Assembly: GCF_027409185.1 (NCBI RefSeq)
Contig: NC_084463.1
Location: 114,458,133 to 114,522,132 of the forward strand
Source: Cynocephalus volans
Lineage: Eukaryota > Chordata > Mammalia > Dermoptera > Cynocephalidae
Direction of reading: 5' to 3'
Length of the DNA: 64,000 nucleotides
The position numbers were made by a program, and so were the translations under genes. Numbering within the stretch: the first letter of the stretch is position 1; the number at the start of each line of letters is the position of its first letter. This document shows positions 38,352 through 53,400 of the stretch, in pieces. The notes under the pieces were generated by a model. That model saw only the letters and a program-made list of their open reading frames with translations, made no database searches and had not been told where the DNA came from.

Positions 38352-39595
38352 TTTTTTTTTCACTTTCAGCTGCTTTAATTTTTTTTTAATTTTACACTTG
38401 AAACATAATTGATTAAATATATTTATAGGATAGAGGTGAGTATTGGTATTTGTGTACAATATGTAATGACCAACTCTGTATTAATCAGCATGTTCATCAT
38501 TACAAATCATAATTATTCTTTATGGCCATTACCCAATTCTCTCTGACCCCCTCCCTCTCCCCCTTTCCCACCTCTAGTGACCATAGATCTGTTCTCCCCT
38601 TCTGAAAGTTCGATGTATTATAGTGGTTGTTTATTGTTTTCTTTCTTTTCTTTCTCTCTCTCTTCCTCCCTCCCTTCTTTCTTTCCTCCCACTTATGACT
38701 GAGGACATGCAGTATTTCTTTTTCTGTGCCTGGCTTATTTCACTTAACATAATTTTCTCCAGACTCATCCATGGTGCTGCAAATGGCAGAATTTCATTCT
38801 TTTTTATGGCTAAGTATTCCATGGTTTATATATACTACATTTTCCTTATCTAGTCATCTGTTGATGGACATTTAGGTTGGTTCCATATTTTGGCTGTTGT
38901 AAAGAGCTGTGATGAACATTGGAGTGCAGGTATCCTTTCGACATGATTTCTATTCCTTTGGGTATATACCCAGTAGAGAGATTGGTAGATCATATGGTAG
39001 TTCTATCTGTAGTGGACTGAGAAACCTTCATAGTGTTTTGCATAATGGCTGTACTAAATTACAGGCCCACCAAAAGTGTAGAAGGGTTCCCTTTTCTCTG
39101 CATCCTCACCAGCATTTATTTTCTCTTGTTGATAACAGCCAGCCTAACTGGAATATCTCAATGTGGCTTGATTTGCATTTCTCTGATGATTAGTGATATT
39201 GAAGATTTTTTCATGTACCTCTTGGCCATTTGTATGTCTTCTTTTGAGAAATGTCTGTTCAGTTCCTTTGCCCTTTTTTAAAATTGGATATTTTTTTTTT
39301 TTTTTTTTACTGTCAAGTTGCTTGAGTTCCTTATATATTCTGGATATTAATCCCTTTTCAGATGCATAGTTTGCAAATATTTTCTCCCAGTCTGTAGGTT
39401 GTCTTTTCACTTTGTTGATTGTTTCCTTTGCTTATGTTTAGTTTGATATAACCCCACTTGTTTATTTTTTCCTTTGTTGCTTACGCTTTTGGGGTCTTAT
39501 TCATAAAGTCTTTGCCCAGTCCTACATCCTAAAGTGTTTCCCCTATGTTTTCTTCTAGGAGTTTTTTTACTTACGTAAATAGTGCTCTGATTAGG
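38352..39595 (-). mobile_element. Older L1, 5'-truncated
   Basis: Minus-strand L1: 3' UTR from 38352, ORF2 C-terminal piece (reading EILPFAAPWMSLEKIMLSEI near 38740-38800), to about 39595. Homologous to the two young L1s but clearly diverged (stops, indels), so an older subfamily. Confidence 0.85.
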
Positions 39596-39599
39596 TGTT

Positions 39600-42405
39600 T
39601 TTGTGTCCCTAAAATACTCACCAAATTGTATCTTACTTTAAGTAACTTCAAGCTATAGCACAGACCGAGACATACAGCAGGTATCGTCAGTCAGAACCCA
39701 AGAGTCCTAGTAAGTACCCATCTTGCACCTTAGGTTGGGGAATGAGGGAAAAATCATACAGGTTGAGTGCCAAAACCAAGGGCACACTCTTCCAGGGCTT
39801 TTCCAGAGTTCTTCACATTGAAGGCATAAGCCAGGGAATACCTGAACCTGAATTTATACTTCCACTACCAAGGCTTGTTTCATTAAGGTAAATAGTGCCT
39901 ATGATCACATGATCCCTATGAATTACATAACAGCATTTGGATTTTATAAGTTATATTTCACATACACACCTAGGCCAGTGGTGGAGCACCTGGAAATCAA
40001 GTTGTCCTTTGCTGCCACCAAGAAATATTGACAAATTTAATTCAATTTGATGAATAAAGAATAATTTACTAGCAGAAAATATATGTATGCAATATAAAAC
40101 CACCAGGAGCTCACATGGCCACAAAGACAAGCTATTAGACCAAGAACATTCAGCTAGCCAAATATTCCTGTGCTTCTTTAGTACTTTCAAAATTTAGTAG
40201 CAAGTATTAAAGTGTTGAAAAATGATGAGGCTACTGCAGTAAACCAAGTTAAAGATGAGAAGAATATAAACAGAGAAGAAACAAAATTGACAAAACTCTT
40301 TCTACCAACTTGTGTTTTCTTGGACTTGGGGAAAAAGACCACCATTGTCTGACTTTAGTTGTGAGAACACATTGGTCTAGCTTGTGGAATACTGACGTTC
40401 TACCAGACAGATAGTTTGAAAAGCACACTCTTAGCCCAACAAAACACAGTCATACCTTTATTCAAAGCAAGGGGTCATTAAAGAAAAGTGTGACCTTAAA
40501 CAACTTTGAAGAAAATTTTTATTAAAATTCATTAAATTTACTTTTTTACGTTGTTGGGCTTTAAGAAATGTTTTGCATAGCTTAGTAGAGTTCAGTAATT
40601 TTCCCAGACTCCTTGAGCCAGATGGGCATTTTTCCCACACTCTGGTTGGTAAAGTCCAGTCCCCACCCTCTTATAAGAAAATGCAGTGCTTACTCACAAG
40701 GGGATGCCAGTTCTCTGGGTGGGCCCAGGAGAGAAGCTGAGGTTTCAGCCACTTTGAAGCCCAATAGATCAAGATCACAGATCTAAAACTCACAAGAGCT
40801 CGAATCAGGGACTCAAGCTAATGAAATATCTTAGCCACACCCAGTAACCAGGTGGCAGTGGGTGGGTGGGGTAGGAGAGACAACATTTATTTTCAAGATA
40901 TACTAGTGATATGACTGCTGTGATATTTCCATTTTCTATTCACTTGGAGAGAGGCTGTACATCTATAACATATCTTGATTTATCTTAATGTAGGAGGCAT
41001 ACATTCTTACAGAGTAGTGTCCTTTTTCTCACCTAACATTATTTCACAGGCACATGTCCATGGTGTGATTTAATCTATCCCCTTTTTATCTTTATGGCTA
41101 CATGCTTCATTCATTTGGTTATGCAACAAATATTTACCGAACATCTACTACCTGCTGGGTAAACTGGTACACACTGTAGATATTTAACACATTTGCCTGT
41201 CAATACTCATTCTGGGGCATCTTGATCATTTTCAATTTTTATTATTAAAAATATTATTATTAAAATCTTTGAACTTTTAATGTTTTTTTGTATGTCTCTC
41301 AAAATAGTATTAGCAGGAAAGAGTCCGACCAGGTGGAGGAATTGTACAACTCCTATTGTATGTGGTCAAGATTAAAGCATAGACTTTAATTTTAGAATTA
41401 TATGAAATTTATGACTAGGCTACTGCGGTAGACCAGGTTAAAGATAAGAAGAGTCTAGAGCAGGGCAATGGCACTGGGAATGGGGGGGAAAAAGAGGATT
41501 AGAAAAATACTAAGGAAGGGAGTCACAGCTGGGGAGCAAGATAGGTTCTATTTCATAATGTTCATTTTGAGGTACCTATGGGTAATATCCAGGTGGAGAT
41601 ATCCCAGGTGATTATAAAGTTTGTTGAAGAGGTAGCTGTAAAAAAAACACAAGGCTTTTTAGCATGGATTTTTTTTAGCTAGAAATCACGAAGGTCAGTT
41701 AACTGAATTGTTTCATTTTACAGATAAAGAGACAGGCCCAGACAGATACACCTGTCTATTTTCAGAAAGCTACTTAGAGAATTGTGAGACTCTTCAGGGC
41801 TCTTTCAGTCCACCATGCTGCATTCCATTTGTATATTCCAGAATACCTACAGCGTAACGTTTTCTCAGAATCCCACAATTATATACAGAACTCCAGATAA
41901 AAAGCACAAATCCCACTTGCATTCTTTTGTCACTGTGTAACTGACTTCTCAATCAAAGAGATCCTGCCACTGCTAGCTGGAGAAAATAAAGAGGACGTGG
42001 TCAGATTATTAGAAGTGGCTTTTGATCACAGTGAACAACCCTAAATATCACATTGTTACTGTAACCTGGCTGCACATATCTCCTTGTTCAACTTTAACGA
42101 ACCAGTCATTCGACTGTCATTCTAAAAGCAAACAAAGGCAGTATGTTTATCACACACAATCACATGAGGAATTTAGCTGCATAACATTTACATTTAGCTG
42201 CATAACAACAGTTGATAGGCAAAAGTGCCAAGAGCTTATTAAAAAAATTAACACAACAAATAGTTACAAAGTTGAGGGCCAATGATAACTCAACTTAAGA
42301 ATTCTCAAGAAATGAAACTTCTTTTAAGTAAGTTACAGGTTTTAAAAACAAAAGCAAAAATATTCGAGTATAAAATGAAGACCTAAATTCTTAGGGAGGT
42401 ATAAA
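39600..42405. other. Intergenic, mostly unassigned
   Basis: Two L2-like pieces share AGGCTACTGC-GTA-ACCA-GTTAAAGAT (near 40228-40262 and 41417-41451). No gene recognised. Confidence 0.4.
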
Positions 42406-42409
42406 GATA

Positions 42410-42632
42410 CAGGTTGAGCATCCCTAATGTGAAAATCTAAAGACCAAAATGCTCCAAAATCTAAAACATTTTTAGGGCCGAAATGATGCTCACTGGAGCC
42501 CTTCAGATTTCAGATTTTCAGATTAGGGATTCTCAACTGGTATGCATTCTGCAAATATTCCAAAATCTGAAAAAATCAGAAATCTGAAACACTTCTATTC
42601 CCAAGCGTTTTGGATAAGGGATTCTCAACCTG
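42410..42632. mobile_element. Tigger-type DNA transposon, non-autonomous
   Basis: 223 bp beginning CAGGTTGAGCATCCCTAAT and ending GGATTCTCAACCTG, flanked by TA (42408-42409 and 42633-42634). Internal repeats of AAAATCTGAAA / TTTCAGATTTTC. No transposase. Confidence 0.85.
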
Positions 42633-42649
42633 TAGTGAATGAGGGAAGA

Positions 42650-43110
42650 AATTAAATGAACATTCAGTGATGAGCATCTACTATGTACCAAATATATATA
42701 ATACATTAAATCATTTCATCTTCACATCAGCTCTTTCTGTGAAACAGACATTATAAGCACCTTACAAATGAGAAAACTGAAGCAAAGAGATTAGGCAGTG
42801 GTGGCAATGTGTGACTAGTTGCAAGGGCTTTAGTATCAGGCACCCTGGCTTTATATCTGGGCTCACCTCTTACTATTAAGCTGTGAACAAATTAATTTAA
42901 CCTCTCCTAAGACTGTTAATCATCACCTGTAAATGACAGTATTAATAATATTTGCCTCAGAGGGTCACTGTGAGGATTGTATGTGTCATGGAAAAAGCAC
43001 TTAGTGTTATGCCTGGCACAAGCAAGTACTCAAAAGTTAGCTATTTACCATTGTCTAAGATCACATAGCAAGTAAGTGGCAGACAGGATTCTACACTTTC
43101 CTAATTCTAA
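42650..43110. mobile_element. MIR SINE copies, opposite orientations
   Basis: 42655-42800 reads as reverse MIR (GAGCATCTACTATGTACCAA, TTACAAATGAGAAAACTGAA). 42825-43045 reads forward (TCACCTCTTACTATTAAGCT, AGGATTGTATGTGTCATGG, GTTATGCCTGGCACA). Confidence 0.6.
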
Positions 43111-43256
43111 GCTGAACTTCTGCACTATCCATGGTTACTTCTTTAGGCTCTGAGATCCTAGAAGTAGAGAACGGAGCTCAGGGATGGGGACAGATAACAC
43201 TGATGGTGTACTGAGAATCAGAGAGCAGTAAGGCAGGGAGCTGGTATGCCTAACCT

Positions 43257-43350
43257 TACTTTGAGAATAGCATTCAGAACCGTTAAGACAAAAGACAAAC
43301 TACACTTTTAAACTCAATCTTGATTTAAGAGAAAAGCTATGAACTATTAG
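43257..43350 (+). repeat. Direct repeat A, copy 1 (matches COPB1 3' UTR segment)
   Basis: GTTAAGACAAAAGACAAACT and AAACTCAATCTTGATTTAAG recur at 47147-47240, about 85-90% identical by eye, same orientation. Confidence 0.75.
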
Positions 43351-43584
43351 CTGACTAGAACATTTATCAATGTGGAAGGAACAAGTTGCCAGTAAAGCTA
43401 CTTACTTTACCTAATATACAGCACAGATATCTCGTATCTGATATTTTTGAGCTTCTAGAGATATTTTGGTCCTCTTACTTTTTTAGATATCCTGAAATGA
43501 GTTTTGTCTCCTATATTACTTCGAAATCAAGTAGAAAAGATTCTGATAGGTAGCAAAATATCACTATCAATCTTGGCATTTTTC

Positions 43585-43762
43585 AAGTTGTTTTTATGAG
43601 AAAAAGCTATGTAATTTTTCTATTAGCAAGGTAAACAAGGTAAGGTAAGCAGCTTAATGTATTTCACAACAGTATTAACTTCTTTCTCCTTGTTCTTATT
43701 TATGAATTACCTTGCTAATAGAAAAATTACCTTGCTTTTTCTTCTTATAAAAACAACTTTAA
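43585..43762. repeat. Inverted repeat with perfect 24-bp core arms
   Basis: 43611-43634 is the exact reverse complement of 43707-43730. Imperfect pairing extends outward: AGTTGTTTTTAT-AG at 43586-43600 against its complement near 43745-43758. The loop is 72 bp. Part of the loop (43648-43706) recurs at 44101-44162. Confidence 0.8.
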
Positions 43763-44100
43763 ACGTCAATCACTTCTAATCCAAAAATGAAAACAGCATA
43801 GAGCTCCCTCTAGCGTCATATTAGTGAAACATAGGGCCATTTAATTCTCATAAGATTTACAGGTTTTTTATTCAATACATTAATAAATGAAGTCCTTACT
43901 TGGTGTTAGATAATATTTATTCTCTTACCAGACATCATAGTCCTCATTATATGGTATCTTCTAATGTGAGTAACCACTACTTTTGAATATATATTATACA
44001 CAAATCAAGAGGGCACAGTGTAAACAGCTCTCTAAACAAAGTCCTACTATCCAAGTCAGTTCATTTATTATATGCATGAAGCTAATCAAATGCTAATAAA

Positions 44101-44162
44101 CAGCTTAATGTATCTGACAACTGTATTAACTTTTTTTTCTTTGTTCTCCTTATTTACGAATT
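44101..44162 (+). repeat. Direct repeat of the loop segment 43648-43706
   Basis: CAGCTTAATGTAT-TGACAAC-GTATTAACTT and TTCTCCTTATTTACGAATT match 43648-43706 at roughly 80% by eye. Confidence 0.65.
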
Positions 44163-45275
44163 TGAAAAAATGGTAATGCAGGGTAATTTGATTCCAACAA
44201 AAATGGCCAGAATGTTTGGCTGGTGACTTTCTGAGAGATTTAAGAGGTACTCATATATTCTAGGACACACAGAGGCAGAATTCCTTGAGATTTTAAATGT
44301 AATACTGGTTGACTGTGAATACAAGACTAACATCTTTAATATGCTAAAAAAAAAAAAAAAAAAAAGCGAAGTTACTTTTCCTGTCCTATATATTGTCAAT
44401 AGGTATTCCATGAAAAAAAGGATTCCCTGGTCAAGTAAGATTAGGATATGCCAGGTTAAACCAAACTCATCTACTTTCTTTACTGGCGGACCTTTCAGAA
44501 TCTTTAGAATACTAATATGCACTTTAAATCTCCAGTACAGGATAGCATGTATCTTTTCCCAAATTTACTTGACTATGTATTCCTTTTTTCTGCAAGAGTA
44601 TCTAATGACATTTAAGGAGGCTAATGTTCAATACAACAGTTTGGGAAATAATCTAATCCAAAGTTGCATCAATTACTCTGTTCTAATCACAAATCTCCAC
44701 CCATTGACTCAATGCATCAAATGAACCTCTTTCCTGCATTCTTAGTGTCCTTTCCATTTGGTAGCCATTGGCTTTTTTGAGATTTCAGTGCTATAGAATC
44801 TCAAATGTCCTGTTATTCTCTGGTTTATTGATTTAAAATGCAAGTGGCTTCAGTTTATGTCATCATACAAGGTATGAATATCCTTACACTCCAAACAAAT
44901 CATTGCACTTGCTAAAATAGGAGATGCTACTTTCACTCTTTCGTATACCTATGTATGGACTCATGGGGATGTACACTGAAGCCTAGCTAGAAGACAAAGT
45001 ATAATAGTCTAAATTCAGTTTTGGCTAAAAGATCAGACCACAATCATCTCCAGTGAAGGCAAGAGCCTAAAGGATAGCACAATCAGACTCTGGGAAAAAG
45101 CTCAGAAATGCATTTGGAATCATACTGGGGGTAATGGTGCCCAGCCCTAATGTAAAGTGAGGAAAAGGGAAGGAGAGAGTAAGGCACAGAAACAATATGG
45201 AAATAGGACAGCTTTTTGAATCCTCTAGAATTGAATTCTCCCAGTGCAGCTTTAGTAATTAGCTAGAACCAATTT

Positions 45276-46602
<1,327 letters not shown>

Positions 46603-47098
46603 TTAGCTAGAACCAATTTAATTCCTAACAAACATAGAACATCCATAGCTAAATGTGAATAATTTAAAAATCTATTTTGAATTATCTACTTTTCATTATG
46701 ATTCAGGATAATTTAAGAACAGTATGTCTATTTCAGTCAGGGTTCATAATACTCCTTTAAACTGAAGATGGATCTGTTTTCTCAAGTTATTTTGGTACTT
46801 TCTCTCTTGAGCTAAATTCCAGAGAAAAGCCCTTTAGAACATAAAGCATTTTTAGGGATACTGATGTTGGAATATTAAATAAGTAAAAAACAATCAAGTA
46901 AATCAAGGCCTGTCTCATTTTGTATCATTGAATTTGTAAATTCTCTTGGTAAGGCTGCATATATTCACAAGTCAAAGAGTAATTTAAATTTATAATAGAA
47001 ATCTATAACCCAACTAAAATAAATCCACTGCTACATAACTAAAATTATGTAATTATTCATTTATTTATAAAATAACAAAAAATTTAAGAATAGATCTG

Positions 47099-47104
47099 TT
47101 TATT
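47099..47104 (-). terminator. Candidate COPB1 polyadenylation signal AATAAA
   Basis: Minus-strand AATAAA about 265 nt past the stop codon, followed by a T-rich, GT-containing stretch that could serve as the downstream element. A second AATAAA lies at 47060-47065. Which is used cannot be told from sequence alone. Confidence 0.5.
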
Positions 47105-47146
47105 GTACTGTGAAAATGGTCTTGGTACATGTGAGAAACATTATAT

Positions 47147-47240
47147 ACTTTGAGTACAGCATTTAGAACTGTTAAGACAAAAGACAAACTATAATTTTAA
47201 ACTCAATCTTGATTTAAGGGAAAGGCTATAAATTATTGGC
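47147..47240 (+). repeat. Direct repeat A, copy 2 (in COPB1 3' UTR)
   Basis: Partner of 43257-43350. Lies between the COPB1 stop codon and its candidate poly(A) signal. Confidence 0.75.
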
Positions 47241-47368
47241 TGGAATGCATTCAGCATGAACTCAGATTCTATATAACACAAAGCATGAAAGAGTACAAAA
47301 GATGCTGGAGTCCAATAAGCCCATACCTAAATTTTATCTGTAAAGCTTCGAGAACTTTTTGTTTAATC

Positions 47369-47428
47369 TCATATACTAGTTTTCTTCTGAGACAAGTTGA
47401 TTTTATCTCCAAGACTTAAGGCCATTCC
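47369..47428 (-). CDS. COPB1: COPB1 terminal coding exon, residues ~935-953
   Basis: Acceptor acag at 47429-47432, then [19 protein letters not shown] and TGA (47369-47371). The 19-residue tail brings the total to 953 residues, the known family length, which supports the whole exon set. The 3' UTR continues to lower coordinates. Confidence 0.95.
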   Translation of the reverse strand, partial: GMALSLGDKINLSQKKTSI

Positions 47429-50400
47429 CTGTAAAGAAGAACAAAGATGTTTATAATTATTGAAACTATGTACAACCCATAGGTTATTCCATCTTAACTA
47501 AGCCCCCACTCAATGACACCAAATCAACAACAAAATCAAAGATGTACAAAACAGATTCATCAAATCTTTACTGGGTTAAGTACTTTTTAGTGCTAGATTT
47601 ACAAATAGTCACTGGTTTGTACCTTGCCTTTCAAAAAACTCAAAAAGCCTATTTCACAAATATCCCACAGGAATCAATCTGGTTTTAAGCAAATATTCCA
47701 GAATGATAGGTCCAAAAAGTGGGCCATTTTAATAAGGTAAAACTTTTATTTCTGTTCAGAAAATGCTATTTATTATACATATGCATTTAATACCCAAAAC
47801 ATGAGTATGACAGAAGATACTACATACAGAAATAAGAAAGGCATAAATTCTTCCTTCCTTTGTTCAGTTTAGAAATGTTTTCAAAAAAGGAATTGTTACC
47901 TGACTCTTTGCACGAATTCTTATGTGGCCAGTAACAGCAGCTTCTGGTCCCTGGTGAATTGGCTTCTCAATGCTGACATTTGCAAGTGCATCTTCTCCAA
48001 ATATGGAACGAGCATAAAGATTGGCTGCCATAAAGCCACAGTAACCAGAGAGGGCCTGGAAGAAATTTGTGATAAATCCCAAACTTTACTAGAGTATTAT
48101 CCATAGGCAAAACCAAACAGCATAAGTGAATTATCACTTAAAATAGTACCTCTGCAGTGGCAGTTACATGACTGTTATAGTTTATCAATGCTCACAGAAC
48201 TAACTATATATGCAAAAAGTATGAATTTTACTGTGTGTATATTATCCCTCAATAAGCCTGACTGTAAAGCAATAGTACTTATTCCAATTTGTATTTATAT
48301 ATTCTCTATTTACACTTGTTTGACTGTCTCCTGTACAAGACCTTAAGCTCCACGAAGGAAGAGATTATTTTTTGTTGGACTCAGTATTTGTTGAATAAAC
48401 TAATATATGAATTAAAATCTACTTGTTTGGCAGGAGACATTCTTTTATTAACAAGGTAAATATTATACCATTAACAGAAATTTTATAAAGAAAAAAATTC
48501 CTGAGAATATTTTTTTATAAAGAAAAATATTTTATAAAGAAAATTATTCGTGAAAAAATATTCCAGCTTCATTTTTCTTTCTTTCTAGTCTTTTTTCACA
48601 CATAAACATAGCAGAAAGTCATAGTATACCAACAATTCTATATATAGATATATTCTGACCTACCATCAGAGCCCACAGAAGAGTATTTTATGAACATTTT
48701 CTAATCCAGTACCACAAATAAATTATTTTGGAAAAAGTCTCTAACTAAAAGAAGATTCAAATGAAAAAACTAATTTGACTATTCAATTAGTTCACTGTAC
48801 TATGAACAAGTAGGATGGTATATTCCAACAGAAAAAGGTAAGCAGTTTATATATTCTATGGGGTTTACCTAATCCAGAATGACACTGCTTTTCCCAAGCT
48901 GAATAATAACAAAAATACACTGTGGGAAAGACAAGAAAGCCAAGAATCTTCTATATTCATACTAATTCAAATTTTACCTTCTCTGGAGTGAGACATTTCA
49001 TGTTGGTTGACTTTAATATGTGCTGTAAATAGTCATTTAAATCAACCATATTGGTGTTAACCGTCACCTATAGACAGAGAGAAAAGTCAGGAGATCATAT
49101 ATCTTACAATGAAAAAGTATGAATTGCTGGTATTTCATATTAGAACTTCCTTCCAACTATTTAGGGTGGGGAGTAGGCAACAAAAAGGTAAATGACATCT
49201 TCCACTAAATCCAACAAACTACAGATTGGTATTAGTACTTTCAGATACAGATAACCTCACAGATGATCAATATAAGCATATAAAATATTTCTAACAAAAA
49301 TCAAGGCTCAAAGGCCTCAGCAGGCCATGGACTTTGCAAAGCCTCTTTTGGACACTAGAGTCAATGGTAAATTATTATTCATACATAGAAGGGATGGAAT
49401 ATTGTCTATAATGTCTTAATCAATGAGGTTAATCATAGAACTGAAACTCTAATCAATTTACAACAGCAAATTACCAAACTTACTTGCATGATTATCAGTT
49501 AAGGGTAATTTGCAAAAACAGATACTAAAAGACTGTTTACTTTTCACATCTGACACTTTTTAGTGGGATAACTTTTATCAGAGAACCTCTCAACACTAGC
49601 CAAAAGGAAGAAAGATTAAGAAGTACAAAGAAATCTCCCAAGGACTAACTTTGTTTTCCCATTCAAATTCGGCCCACATCTGACGGAATTCAGCATCAGT
49701 GCAAGTTGCAGGCTGGATGTAGTCCATGATGTCAATGTGGATATCACTGAGAACCACACAATTTCTGTCACTCGCTGCTCCAGAGACATCATAAACTGAA
49801 ATATACAAAATGACGCCCAATCACCAGGGGCAAATTCTAATTTTAAGAGGTTAAATATATCTGAATAATTATGATATTAGCAAATATTTATATAATACTA
49901 TGTACTAGACTTTATTCTAAGTGCTTTACAAACATCTGTTTAATACTCCTATCAATCCTATCTGATATTATTATTTTTCATCTTACAGATGAGGAAACAA
50001 AAGCACATAGAAGTTAGAGAAGTTTCTGAAGGGCACACAACTGATAAATGGTGGGGCCAGGATTCAAACTCAGGCACATTTTGTACTTACATAGTGCGTA
50101 GTGTATCTGCTACATAGCCAGACACTGCAGCAGACACACAATTAGTACAGTGTTCCCACAGTAGGTGCTTACCTATTATTTTTGAATGAATATTGCTGAA
50201 CCATAGTACTTAATACAAGATTATTTGCTTCTATGACTGACTCTTCCACAGTAGAAAGTTATTATCTGATTGAAGACTACATTTCCTCTTTCTAGCCTCT
50301 TCTTTTTCTTTCCTTGTCTTCTACTTTCAGAGAAAACTGAGCTCCTTTAATCTTTAGCCCTACATCTAAAAATAAATTTCTCTTTTGAATCCACTCTCAC

Positions 50401-53400
50401 CTCCTTCCCTTTCATATTAGAGAAGGGCTGCCTTTTCTCTTCAAAATTAATGCTTCCTGCCATCTGCAATCCCTGCTTTGGTCCAGGATCTCACTCCATC
50501 AATCACTATGTCTTTCACTTTTATGTGTTTACCTTCCTATTCTCTACCAATGTTCTTCCCTTACAGTTTATAAATATAATCAAGGCTCTCTTATCTTAAA
50601 AAAAAAAAAAAAAAAAAAAAAGCGATCCTACCTCATCCCTGCCTTCTCTTCTGGCTACTGCCCTCACTTTTGATCCCTATCAAAGCTGAGATCCTGCACT
50701 CAGAATAGCCTACACTCACTGTCTATTTATTAATCTAATCTAACTATTTACTAATGTCTTTTTATTTAGTCTTCAACCCACCACCACTGCCCAAGACATG
50801 ACACGAAATGTTTTAAGATCACTGACTGCCAAACCCAAAAAGACCGATCTTTCAGACTTCAAGTTCCTTGGTTTTTTGCAGCTTCAGATAATTTTTGATG
50901 ATTTTCCCTTATTTCTCTAACCACACTTCAGATTCTTGGGTAGGCTCCTCCTCCTCTGACCAAGCTTCTAATATATTGTTGTTCTCTTGGATTCTGTTTT
51001 CCAATCTCTCCCTCTTTTCACTCAGTGCCCTTTCTGGGTGTTTCTTCTATTCTTTTGGCTTTCAAACAAATATTTATCTCTAGCTTAGACCTCTTGTTCA
51101 AATTCCATACAATAAATAAATAAATAAATGGGTGGGTGGAGGGCACTGGCTGCTTAGCTCAGTTGGTTAGAGTGCAGCTTTATAACACCAAAGTCATGGG
51201 TCAGATCTCCATACCTGCCAGCTGCCAAAAAAAAATAAAAGTTCCATACTCATATCAACTACTTTTGAATATCTTTGGACACTTTAATACTCAACCTGCT
51301 CAAGATTTAACTTATTATCTGTCTCTCTCAAATGTGTTTTTCTCTCCTGTATTTCCTATTTTGATGACTGATATAGCAGCCCAGTTAACCCAGTCCAGAA
51401 ATCCAAGGGTTAGTCTAGCCACTTCCTCTTCAGTCAGTAACCATCTCCTTAACATCTATTATGTTCAGCCCTTCTTTCCATTCCAACCACTATTACATTG
51501 GTTCAAGCCCTCTGTCATCTCTCACTTGGGCTTCTGCAATAGTCTAATAGTTAATTTTCCTGCCTCTTCCAACCAATCTTATATAGTGCTACTGCAGAAA
51601 TATTTGATCATTTAACTTACTCATTCACAATTCCTCAATGCCTCCCCTTTCCACAGATAATGTCTGAAATCCTTAACACAGCAAGTAAAACACGGCTCCC
51701 ACTCATTTTTTTTCCTACCACCACTCTCTAGCCCACTCTAAACCCCAGGTATATCAAACTACTTACATTTGTTCCAATTGCATCCTTGTCTATCTGTACA
51801 ACACTTATTGATCTTTTAAAACCCTACTCAAGCATTAGCTCCTCCCTGAAGCCTTTCCTAACCTTTTCCCCCAAACTACCTCCACTCTGAAAACTGACCA
51901 AATCCCTTCACAGACTCCCACCTTATGTAACACAGGTTTCTTTCATAGCACTTACCATACGTAATGCGCATATCTATTTTACATATCTGTTTTCCTTTAC
52001 TCGACTACAAGCTATCTGAAGACAGATGTTTTGTTCCTCACCATGGTAGCCCCATCCCCATGACAGAAATTGCTACAAAATATGCTTACTGACTGAATGC
52101 TTCTGTACAAACTAATCCCTAGGTCTGAAATAGTGTGCCTGGCAACAAATGCCTATATGAAGTTTTAGACTCAGTTCAAATATTATCCTTTGATAACATA
52201 CCCTCTTCCTTTATAAAGCCTTCCACACTATTAGCATTTTCTTCCTCTATGATCACAAAGCCCATAATATATAAACAAGCTCTTTTAATGTTGTATTATA
52301 ATTATATATTTCCTTATCTATCTCCTCCTTTTGCCAACAGTTTCTTAAGGACAGTAACCCATCTGGTTCATTTTTGTACATCCAGGATATATTGCAATGC
52401 TTGAAAACATAGAAAGTGACCCATAAATGATGAATAAATGGGTTAAGGTCCTGTCCTTAAGCAATGTCCACAGCTACTCACTATAAAATTTCTTTAATAA
52501 AATTTTTCAAACATCACATGCCATAAAATAGTACCTTACCTATATTACCAAAAATTATTCCATTCTCTGTTGATGCTACTTTGACATTTGCTTTAATATT
52601 TGCAAAATCATGAGGAGCAAGAGTCAAAGGGGATGGCTTTTCCACAAGTTTCAGATCCCCTGAAAAAAGAGTGGTTAAAAATAAATATATTAACCATAAA
52701 ACCTTAAAATGTATGCAGCCTTCTAGTGTCTAGCAAATAAGGAACAGACAAGAATACGATTCAAATATGAAGACAAAATAATCAGTTAATATCATTATTC
52801 ATATCAACAGGCAAATTTTCTTTTCAAAGGTAATAAGCGTCTCAGAATAATTCCATATTTTACTCATGTGGGGTGGGTGTTGAGCATAACATTTTATTTC
52901 AGTGAATAAATACAAACTCCTCAAAAAGATTAGGTCTTAAACTTTACACTCCATTACAAAGGAAGAATAACCTGCAAAAAGACTTGTAAATTCTTAGAGA
53001 CATAGTTTTTACATAGGCATCAAGCTATGCTGAAGGAGACATTGCAAAAGTATGTTTTCTCTTGATATCGTAATGTCTCTTAACTCTTGCAAAAGCCATA
53101 TGGAATTTGCTGAGACCACTGCACTGTTCCTATATAAGATTTACATTTTCCAACTTCAAAATCAAATGTAGAAGATGTCAGAGAGAGACTGACTCATGTC
53201 TTTCTTAAGAAGAAAAAAAGATATGTTGCTAAATGTGATAATTATGCACTACTTTTGCCATAGGTGGTATGTGGTAACAGTAATGGATTCAGAAAATACT
53301 TAGTACTGTACTAAGGCCATTAAAAATTTAATTAAGTGAGCTACTTGGTAAATCTGTAACTTAAACAGCAGTTATTATACCTAAAAAACCTGACATTTGC

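Larger units (their letters stand above)
47075..47368 (-). other. COPB1: COPB1 3' untranslated region (approximate end)
   Basis: Sequence after the stop codon up to just past the first AATAAA. No ORF. It includes a segment (about 47147-47240) repeated near 43257-43350. The end is an estimate; the second AATAAA at 47060-47065 could extend it. Confidence 0.6.
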
